Below are positions 44,393-54,940 of a stretch of DNA of 64,000 bases, piece after piece. The DNA is taken from contig NC_079885.1 of the NCBI RefSeq assembly GCF_029227915.1, positions 23,685,001 to 23,749,000 on the forward strand, in the 5' to 3' direction. The position numbers and the translations under genes were made by a program. The notes beneath the pieces are model-generated. The model made no database searches. It had not been told where the DNA came from and saw only the letters and a list, made by a program, of their open reading frames with translations. Every line of letters starts with the position of its first letter. Position 1 is the stretch's first letter. This stretch comes from Hydractinia symbiolongicarpus. Taxonomy: Eukaryota; Cnidaria; Hydrozoa; Anthoathecata; Hydractiniidae.

Positions 44393-45927
44393 GGATATTA
44401 ACAAAAAAGTGCGTTTGCTTTCGGCTCATATTTTTTTTAAAAAAGTTATAACCATAATTCTATCTCTCTATACATTATCATTCAAAACAAAAAGTTACTT
44501 CGTCAGCTATGTACACCACAAAGTATTTATATAAGATATAACATCAAACGCGATAAGATCTAGCTAAAACTTAAACAAGATGCCATAGTGTACATGCCTC
44601 TGACTTCAATTGTACAAAAACAAATAATACTTCTAAAGTTCAAAAAGTCATCCTTCAATACTTACTCGTATCTGTCAATGCCAACCTTTAGTTACAATTC
44701 TTTCGACTTGACTGTGTATGTTATTAATTCTGAGCGTTTTTAAACTGTAATTGGATTTCATTATTTCTGATACAATTCTTCTGTATTTACAATGAGAACG
44801 TCACAGCAACTAAGCTTTTTACATTATCAGCAGAAAAGTTCTGCTTAAAAGCATTTGAAAACTTCTAGGTTGGTATTAATCCATTTTAAAAAAAGGCAAC
44901 AAAAATAGAATACTTCATACAATTCACACGCACCTAGCTTGATACTGCAAATTGTTAACCGCCTAAATTATGGTATTCAGGCATTCTAATTAGCTTTGTG
45001 GCTTTGTCGACAGGCCGATGTAGACCAGTATCCCAATTTGCCAGAAAAAACCGCGGATTTGCTTTGTTTACATCACGTGATTAAAAGGACTTAATTTTAA
45101 CGGCTGACTTCGAAACAGGGTTACCCTCGACACAAAAAAAACAAATCAGCGGTCCCTTCGTCTTGAAGAAAGTTCGTAAAGTCAGAAGATAAAGTGCATC
45201 AAAAAATCATATTTAAAAAAGAAAGAAAAGTCCAAGTAAAGAATTAGAAGTAGAAGTAGAAAGTAAAGTTAGAAACCACAAGACGTACGTGAAGAGTGGA
45301 GCTACAAGTGTAAAGTAGAGTTAGAAGTCGAAAATAAAGGTTAGAGTCAATTAGATAAGAATTTGAGAAAAGTAAGAACTTGATATTTCTAGGCGTTCAG
45401 TTTTTATGTAGCTACAGCTACGTCTTACTTTTCTATGTAACACACTTCAAATTGGTAAGTAGAATCGCATTCTTAAAAAAAATCCACGAAAGCCTCAAAT
45501 TCTTTAAAGTTTAACCGCGTTTTTTAATAAAGCTAACGTATTTGTTTACATATTTGCATAATTAATGTTCCCTGGTGCGTAACTAATGTTTATATATGTG
45601 ATACGAAGTGTCTGTGACAGGCACAATGGGTGTGTTTATTTTTCTTTGACGTCGCCGAAATGTCCTTTAAGGTTGCCAAAAAAAGTATGTCTTATATGTT
45701 AACTGCCTAGACGTTACGGCATGACGTCAATACAATTACACTGACGTCAATTCATTAAATAAGAAAAATGAAGCCATTGCATTGGGCTTTTAAGTTTAAG
45801 GCCAAATAACTTAGGAACAGGTAAAAATAACTGACGTCATCTCCTGCGTAGGTTGCTAGGGGCCCCTGGGACGAAAATGGGATCAATATTTTAATGCTAG
45901 GTAAATCCACCCGTTTCGGAACAAGCG

Positions 45928-46242
45928 GGTTGAAGCTGTCGTCAAAAAACCTTGAACTTCAATAGCTCTGTAACTGTTCGTCAAAAGTACATGATCATGT
46001 ACAATTTCTTGATTACCGTTTTAAGATATTTACGATAAAGACAACATGTACGGGACTTTGCTGACGTTAGCAAAATTTTAAAACCCTTATATCTTCTTAG
46101 CCGTTCGTCAAAAACACCTGAATCTATACATTTTTTGATCAGCTTTTTAAACTCTGCACATTACAAGCAACAGGTTAGAAAAATACTTTACAGGATTATT
46201 ATGCATATGCACTGCTGACGTTAGCAAAACTCTCAAAACAAT
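45928..46242 (+). repeat. degenerate GCTGACGTTAGCAAAA tandem repeat, copy 2
   Basis: Duplicate of 32336-32650. Confidence 0.5.
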
Positions 46243-48057
46243 CTAAATTATTTCTAACGTTCTCCTACCTAAGTGGATTTTTCACTGGCCTCGTCGACTA
46301 GTTCATTCATAAAATTTAAGGTGTTAGCTGGCTAGCAAACAAATTCGCCTGCGAAACAGAATTTTTGGTTTGTTGAACTCACTGCAAATATCTTAATTTT
46401 ACATAACATTGTTACTCTTTTTACGTGTTTTACACAGCATAAGCGTCTTTCCAGTGCAACTATGATTAACTGAATGTCTTAGCTTCCACTACTGTAGATT
46501 GCTAATTTTAGCTTTAAGCTCCATACCCAGCTAAACTATGAGTTATGTTGTTATTTCTTTTTTAGCTATTTATAGCTTACTTTAGTAGTCAAAATTAGGG
46601 GTCTTTTTTTGACCACGAATTATAATGTAACAAGCCACTTAGTAAACGTGTAGGATAGAGTGAGGGCATTTTTTTATGCCCATAGAGTAAGATTTTTCTC
46701 ACGCTTCCTGTAAACTTTATAATGCAATACGTTAATTGGGGATATTTCTATTGTTTTGTTTTTAACATCCGGTTAAACTTTTGTAGCAAGCATGTAAATT
46801 ACCAGGTTACTTTTAAGGGTTGTTAATATTTTTACAAAGGTTGTTGACGTTCTTGAGGGGAAGTTTACGTGAGTTTATGTCATTACTGGTTAATGTTTCA
46901 TGAGAGGATGGTATGGTTGTCCGTTTATAGTATTCGTGCTGTTTTTTTTTTGATAATTTGTGAAAAAAATTTATGGAAATAAACCACATGCAATACACTG
47001 AAAGAACAAATATTTGTAGAATTAGACTTCACTGTAAGCTGTTGTGTGAGGTGATTTCTTTCTATAGTTTGTGTTAAAAAATTTCGTTGGGAAGAACTAA
47101 TTGTATGCGATATCAGTTTTGCTGAAAGAAATTTCCACGGTTTCACATTATTGTAGAGAATTTTACAAAATTTTTCAGAAATAAATGCTCCATGATAAAA
47201 AAATACTGAATGTTTTAACTTAAACTATGTTTTTTTGACAATCTATGTTCAACTTGTGTATGGGAGGACCATATGCAAATTTATATACCAAAAGAAATAA
47301 TTTGTATATATATACAATGATATTCTACACATTTTAAGTTGTATTTTGAATGAGTGAAGACTGTATGCACTTTAATCAGTAATTCTTCTATTGTTGGATT
47401 TGACGTGTTATACCCATTTTGTGGAAGATTTTATGGGTGAAAACAATATAGAACATGCCAAATGATCTTACTTTTGTTGATTTGGATTTGCTTCTTAGAA
47501 ACTATTCTGTTTTACCTTTTAAAACATTCAATTTAAGTCTAGAACATCTTTTTATTTACACCCTATCTGACTTTTACTTAAAACCATGAAAATTGTTTTT
47601 AACGATTTCTGAACTATTGTCTTCAAAATTGATATGCTGTCAAAAAAATGGATTACTGGCGCCTTGAAAATACCTAAATTTAGAATAGGCTCTTCAGTAA
47701 TGTGACTAGATGCCGTCAAAGGTTTTTTAATGTAAAAGTGTATTACCTTAACTGATGAGATACGGCAGTGATAATTAGACCACTACTAATTAAATTTGTT
47801 TTTCGCATACTATGTAAGCTGTGTATGGTGTAAAACCTCTGGTAATATGTTTTGTATCGAAAGGTGGGGAAGAAGAAAGTTTTTGTAGAAATATAGTCAA
47901 ATTTGACCATACTTGGTCCAGGAGTCTAATCACGTGATTATTACTTATGAAAGGAAATTTTATAAAAAACATATTTTTGTCTTGTAAAAGGGTTGTTTAC
48001 AATCATATCAATTTACAATCAGAAAAGTATTATATTTGAAATATTAGTTCAATAAAG

Positions 48058-48622
48058 GGAAGATAAGTATTGTAAGAAAGACAATAGCGATAAAGCCGAT
48101 TTTTCCTTTTGTATTGTACATTCTGAAATGGAAATTTCTGCTAGCTAGGAAATTTATATAATAATTCAAAATTGTTGCTGACGTAAGCATGGTCTTTATG
48201 GACGGAAGATAAGTATTGTAATGAAGACAATACCAATAAAGCCGATTTTTCCTTTTGTATTGTACATTTTAAACTGGAAATTTCTGCTAGCTAAGCAATT
48301 TATATAATAATTCAAAATTGTTGCTGACGTAAGCATGGTCTTTATGGACGGAAGATAAGTATTGTAATGAATACAATACCAATAAAGCCGATTTTTCCTT
48401 TTGTATTGTACATTTTAAACTGAAAGCAATTTATATAATAATTCAAAATTGTTGCTGACGTAAGCATGGCCTTTATGGACGGAAGATAAGTATTGTAATG
48501 AAGACAATACCAATAAAGCCGATTTTTCCTTTTGTATTGTACATTTTAAACTGGAAATTTCTGCTAGCTAAGCAATTTATATAATAATTAAAAATTGTTG
48601 CTAACGCCAGCACCGCCTTTGT
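48058..48622 (+). repeat. 146-bp tandem repeat, four copies, copy 2
   Basis: Duplicate of the array at 34466-35030, with the same unit count and the same short third unit. Confidence 0.9.
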
Positions 48623-50799
48623 AGACCTCGACGTTGATTATTTCGGTGTGATCGTGCTAGGGAAAGAAAATAGCAAATTTTAAATACTGTCTACTTGGCG
48701 TCTACTCGACTGCAAAGCATTTAACTTTTTTTAGCTATATCTAAGAAAAATAAAGAAAAACACTGTATTTGCCTCAATATATTTTTTAAGGTTGCGATAA
48801 GGATAATATGGATTATTCTAATATATTTTTTTCTAAAGTTGTAGTTAAGGATAACACGGATTTTAAATAGACCTATTTCAATATCCATTAGAATTAGTGT
48901 GAACATGCCAGCCTGGTTGTTGGCGAAAGCTTGCTGAAAAGATATATGGATATGTCGTAGATTTTGTCGTTCTTTTTTATTTTTTTAATATCTCAAAAAA
49001 CTGCCCCAACATGTATTATACTTCTTGAGTTTCCGAATTTAAGCATTCTACTGTAAGAGAGCAATAGTGTTTTTAGAAGTGTTTTGTTTAACACTGTCTG
49101 ACTCATAGAGGCCTAATCTTAGTTTCACAGAGAATAAGAACAATTTTAAGAACTTTGAATGTATTTTCTTAGAAAAGAGAGCAACACTACACCTACTAAA
49201 TATTTTTTAAAGAATAATAAATCTACAATACTAATATAAATTTGAAAAGACAAACCGAAAAAATAAACAATTTGTAATTACTGAGTACACTGGGTTGAGC
49301 CGAAATATGTTTATTATAAATGGATACTAAATGGAATGGCTCAAGCAGTAGAGTGTGACAATAATGACGATACATAGCTGGACAGCACATCATCTCTGTG
49401 TACATAGCTAGCTATAACATCCTACCTATTATGTCAGGTTAACTTGGTAACTTTTGTAGGAAAATAATTATAGCCTATATAATTATAATATATATAAATT
49501 ATAATTATTAAAGTTATATGAAGTTTCAGTAGACTAGGTAAACATTTTAGACCTTATATTATAGAATATAAACTTTTTAGAGCAGTAAGAAGAAGACGTT
49601 TGTTGAGCTATAGCTTGCTAGTCAACATTAAATTTGCCATAAATACACAGTAAATATTTACAATTTTTGTCACACTACCACTATTAATACCTTTTATATA
49701 CTTTTATCCACTACGATCCTTTCAATAGAAGTTGAAAAATATAAAACCAATATTTGTTGAAAACTAATGTCAGAACAGCCTGTAAACAACTTGGCGTCCC
49801 GAACTTTATCCAAACTAACCTCGTTTTCATGCAATTTTTTGATTGTGCGCCACCGCGGCTGAACATGAAAAGGCGATATTATTATTACAAAGAACAAAGC
49901 TGCAGGATTGAGACCTGAAACTAAGAAAAACGGATTTGCTAAAGTTCGTCGTCCTGTATTAATATCTTTTGTTATCTCATTACCGACTTTCATACAGCGC
50001 AGTCTGCGTACGAGTAACGCGCTTGTAGGGACAAATTTTGCCTGTTTTTGTTTGACTCGATAGCCCAGTCAAGTTTCTCAGTCACTTTCTCACAAAAAAT
50101 TATGTGTGTCATACGGAAAAATGCAGTATGTGTAACGTTCTGTTGTTTCTTTCCTAATTCTTTTCATTTTATACTAACGTTTAACTTTTGAATAACGTGT
50201 TGATATGGTGCTGCTAGTCCTCTCTGTGGCATTTTAACTTTATTAAAACGCTTCAAGTAAGAACAACTTACAGAAAGGATCGATTCACACTCTTATTTAT
50301 ACATCACAGCTTTTAAAACCTCCCACACAATGGAGACAAATGCTTTACAAAACGCCACCAGTTGGTAATGACACATGTCTATGGAAACAAAAGTATCCCT
50401 TGGGTCAAGGAAAGTTTTTCTTCTTAGACTGTAATTGTAGATTGTACCAACCAGCTATAAAAAAAAACACAAATTTTCCTGACGAGTCTCGGTTACCAAA
50501 CTGCACAATTCAGAAACAATTCATCGGGTGAGAAGTATCAAGTTCATCCGGAGCGTTTTGCAGGGCTCTTTATGCCACGGAACGTTATTGGCACTTGAGA
50601 AATACACCTTATTCGTGAGAGACATAGAATCAGATATGTTATAATCTGTTTATTCAGATTGGTTGAAAATGGACTAGCGCACTTTCGTTCATGTTATTAA
50701 AAGATAAAAATCTTCTGTGCTTCATATGGTGCGGCCTAGATACCAAAGGCATACAGGCTCTGCATTTGCGGAAATAAAAAATGGGTCAATTTAGTTTCT

Positions 50800-52217
50800 G
50801 TACGGTTTTTTCTTAATAACTCCTTAACCCTATTCGGTCCGGGGGGGCGGATTCCGCCCCCCCTGACGGTTTTTTTTTAATAACTCCTGATTGCTTTGTT
50901 ATATGGCTATGATACTTACTGAGTTTTAACATTTATCTATTAGACACCTGCATGTAAATTTTTTAGGTCCCATACTTTTCAGAGGCTTTGATATTGGCCA
51001 TTACTCGAAACTACCCCTAAATATCTCTATGAAATCCTTATAATGGAGAAAATATAATAACTCCTGTTAGGATTATCCTTAGAACTTGAAACTTGCAACA
51101 CACCTTTGTTTCATTAAGAAGAATCATTTTGAATAATTTGAACACGTGACAAATCCGATTTCCCGATTTTGTCGGATTTTACCCGAAAATCGAAAAAAAA
51201 CGGATTTTCGGGCAATTTTTGGCAATTTTTTATCCGATCCATGTAAAAACCGGAAGATATGTTAAATAACTTTTATTTAGCTTTCAGAAACTTCAAACAG
51301 AATGTAAAAATTCGCTCTAGAACAAAAGTAATTATATTTTAAGCAGATTGTGGCATTTTTAAAAATTTTCAAGCCTTTGATGACGTCACAGAAAATGTGC
51401 TGACGCAAGCAAATTTTTTTTGGCGCCATTTTGTTCCTTTTATGACGTACTATAAGTGTGCCAAGTTTGATTCAATATGATCAACCCTATGAAAAGTTAT
51501 TGAGGGGGGGCGGAATCCGCCCCCCCCCCCGGTCATAGTATGTTCGAAAAACCCCGGACCGAATAGGGTTAACGCTACGTTGCATAGCTATTATACTTAC
51601 TGAGCTTCAGTATTTATCTATCAGACACCTACATGCCAAATTTTTAGGTCCCATTTCTCTGAAAGGCTTTGATATTGGCTATTACTAAAAACTGCCCCTA
51701 AAAACCTCTATGAAACCTTTATAACTGGGAAAATATAATAACTCTTGTAGAATTATCTTTAGAGCTTGAAACTTACAACACTAGTTTGTTTCATCATGAA
51801 GAATCATTTTCCATGTTTTGAACACGTGATTAATCCGATTTCCCAATTTTTTCGGATGTTACCAAAAAATCGGAAAAACCCGGATTTTCGGGCAATTTTT
51901 GTCAATTTCTTGTAAAATCTATGTAAAAACCGGAAAATATGTTAAATAACTTTTATATAGCTTCCAGAACTAAAGTAATTGAATTTTAAGCAGTCGTTGG
52001 CATTTTGATGAATTTCCAAACTTTTTTGATGACGTCACAGAAAATGTGCTGATGCAAGCAACTATTTATTACCGCCATTTTGTTCCTTTTGTGACGTATT
52101 ATAAGTGTGCCAAGTTCGATTCAATATAAACGATCCTATGAAAAGTTATTAAGGAGGGGGAATTCGCCCCTGCCCCAGGTCAAAAATGTTCGAAAAACCC
52201 GGACCGAATAGGGTTAA
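50800..52217 (+). mobile_element. older piggyBac-like MITE in copy 2, split by a younger relative
   Basis: The counterpart of 37461-37935, but longer. After the inserted MITE it continues GCATAGCTATTATACTTACT, then TTTTAGGTCCCATTTCTCTG and GGCTTTGATATTGGC (parts missing in copy 1), and ends CCCGGACCGAATAGGG plus TTAA. The internal sequence parallels that of the inserted element throughout, so the two are diverged members of one family. Confidence 0.6.
50828..51568 (+). mobile_element. piggyBac-like MITE, 741 bp, TTAA target duplication
   Basis: Terminal inverted repeats CCCTATTCGGTCCGGGG and CCCCGGACCGAATAGGG, flanked by TTAA at 50824-50827 and 51569-51572. CCC termini plus TTAA duplication are piggyBac hallmarks. 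Copy 1 has a single TTAA at the equivalent point (37486), an unoccupied site. Just inside each end is a GC-rich palindrome (GGGCGGATTCCGCCC type). No transposase is encoded, so it would be mobilised in trans. Confidence 0.8.
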
Positions 52218-52342
52218 CTGTTAGTAAATTGGTGAAGTCAAAGGTTACCAAGACAGAATAGAAGAAATCTTTTGCAAGCTTAAGATGATCACAAACGTTA
52301 CCCTTCTACTATAAAGACTATTTTTGCGAAAAGGCACTCATA

Positions 52343-52364
52343 CCCCCCCCCCCCCCCCCCCCCC
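52343..52364 (+). repeat. C homopolymer, 22 bases
   Basis: An uninterrupted run of 22 C, at the edge of about 117 bp present only in copy 2. Length may be unreliable in sequencing. Confidence 0.9.
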
Positions 52365-52964
52365 TAAATATGGTTCTATTGTGCATCACCTTAAAAAGCC
52401 ACTTTTCACATGAAAAACGTTTGTATGATTGCCCCTCCATATCTAATTTTGTTTTCTTGATAATTTTTTTTGGATTTAAGGCAGTACATAGACAGTACAT
52501 ATATTTCTACATGTGTTCAAAAAGTTCGAAAGCGTTTAATCGACTCGTGTATGGCTGCTTTAAGATAAGCATATTTCAAGCGTGACTCCCTGAAATCTAG
52601 GCGCATGTGAGGAGCAAAACATGTATTGATGCTAACTAAAATAAAAATATTTTTCTGAACATAATATTTTTCCATGCAACTGAGCATACAGGCGAAAAGT
52701 ACCAGAAACATCATTTCTCCTTTTATAATAAAATTAATCTAGTGTCTTAAATCGTTCTTATTAACACGCTCAAGTTACATCCAAGGTCAAAAACAACAAA
52801 CAAACAATTAAATAAATAAACATATAGAATTATAGAATTAACTCAGTGGACATTAAGGCGTCAAATGTTCAGTACGTTTCAACAGGAAAATACTCGATGT
52901 TAAATGTGGAGCCAATAGTTAGTAAATGATATATTAATTTTCTGATATTTCCTTAGTAGCTAGA

Positions 52965-54837
52965 AAAGATGCTTGATTAAGATAAAGGGGACGTGTTTGT
53001 ATTAAAAAAGATACTAAAAAATGTTTAGTATCAGATAAGAAAATACAGACTTATTTTGTTTACTTTGTTGTTCTTAACATTTTAAGGGGTTTTACATTTT
53101 AGAATCCTTTTTCAATAATATAACCGAACCTGACAAGAAATCAACAACAAAATATGGTGAGCAAAATGCAAATAAAAGATGTCATGTAGTAGATAAACCA
53201 ATCATAATTTTCCCTTCAATTGCGATAAAATGAAAGTACTGATACATAATACGCGATTCATCAAAATTTTACGACTGCCAGTGAGAATTTGAATTATGAC
53301 TTTTAATACTCCAGTGGCAAAATGTTCGAAAGATAGCGCTATCCTCCTGGGTATAAATTGGATAAAAAACTACGGCGTACTTATTCGTGGTTATTCCTTT
53401 ACGCATGCCAAATATGTAGGATTTTTCGTTATCCGATCACTTGGAAAAAAATGATAATTTAAACTCCGTTCTCATTCTCTTTTTCGTTACGTCATTACGT
53501 AATATCAAGTATATTTAAAAATATGTGAGGAAAAGCTCATAGACACATTATCCCCAAGGGTTACGTTTTGCATAGGTAGGAATATAATACCAGCGAATTT
53601 TAATATATAGTATATTCAGAAAACACAGTAATGTATGGAAGGACACACGTAATAAAAACAACACAGCTACTCAGTCACAATAGTAATAAAAATTAGGGTG
53701 AAAAACAGAATATCAAAAATCGTTAGATTGCAGTAAGTTTGCTTAAAACACTCTATACAGTTAACTCCTGGTAACAGTGGTTTACTCAAACTTTTATTAT
53801 CTCGAACTGTTTTCTTGGGTCCCTTAAGATTTTCTCAATGCTTCTTTAAAAAAATATTCTGTTGACTTGAGAGAAACGTATTCGTTAACTTGACCCATTT
53901 TTATTCCCCTTAAGGTTAATTTCTTCAATTAACTCAAACTTTTTACTCCAGTAATGGAAATTAAAGATCGATAAATGTCAGATTTTAGATTTCTTTAGTT
54001 TTTATTAACTCTTGACAAAATATAACTGGATACATTATCTCATTTCTGATAACACTTAAATTAACGGGGCTTTTTTGACTCGAAAACGTCGAACTATTTG
54101 TTTAATATCTTGGAGGTTCGAGTTACCAGGCGTTAAATTCATAACTAACGGTATTTTCAACTTACGCATTTACCCATATAATGATAGGGCTGCATGTTAT
54201 TCAGGCAAGCACTATCGCGATGTTTCCTTCCTTACGTTCGTTTAAGATTAAACCATTCGTGATATATTACGTGACAACAACAAAAAATGAGTCAAAGAAA
54301 GTCATAAACATAAACAAATTATCGGTATAGAGACTATACAATTTCATCAGGTGCAGTAACTTAGCGTTCCATATTTTTGGGCGCATTCTTCTAAATAAAA
54401 ATAGACAGAGAAATATGATTAACATCTATCCCTTTGATCCTATCGGTCATTACAATCACAAGTTATATTAGAATAATCACAATTTTTTTTCTTGTAAAAT
54501 ACCGCTGTATTATTTATCCCATAAAGTCATGTGTAACGATCAATACTTATGGCCATAATTTTAGCTGTATTGATATCCGTGTCCATAACTGGACGTCCAT
54601 GTTTAAGAGCGGCAAATAATTTACATCCATTTACATTTTTTTTAATGTTGGAATGAACAAACAAAATAAACTTTCTTGAACGATCAAAAACTTCTTAAAA
54701 TAGATTTTAAAATATTAGACATCAAAACAAAGCGATAGACATTAACTCGCGTGCACTAAAACGGGTTTTAATATTTTAGTAGTAAGTTCTATCGCTGACA
54801 ATGGATACAAGACTTAAGTGATGCATTACAGAAGACT
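52965..54837. other. intergenic, no gene recognised
   Basis: Unique sequence after the duplication. AT-rich, no supported reading frame. It would be the 3' flank of the VWA-CAP gene. Confidence 0.45.
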
Positions 54838-54940
54838 TTAGTAGACATAGTCTGCAATGAAAAAAAGTTACCTTTCGTCATTTTTTGTTTGGACAGTTTT
54901 GGATAAATTAACTCCGATATATCTGGAATCCTCGGTGGTA
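54838..54940 (-). CDS. VWA-CAP gene: C-terminal tail exons
   Basis: Two small exons (54940-54872 and 54851-54838) encode LPPRIPDISELIYPKLSKQK then MTKDYVY and TAA. Pro/Lys-rich, not part of the CAP fold. Acceptors are TTTCGTAG and TTGCAG. The first acceptor is somewhat weak, so an alternative end just after 55021 is possible. Confidence 0.5.

Larger units (their letters stand above)
40473..52964 (+). repeat. segmental duplication, copy 2 (12.5 kb)
   Basis: Direct copy of 26881-38568. Differences: a 255-bp segment of copy 1 (35496-35750) is absent. A piggyBac-like MITE (50828-51568), about 197 bp near 51629 and about 117 bp near 52343 (including 22 C) are extra. The first 8.5 kb is nearly identical. 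Confidence 0.97.
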
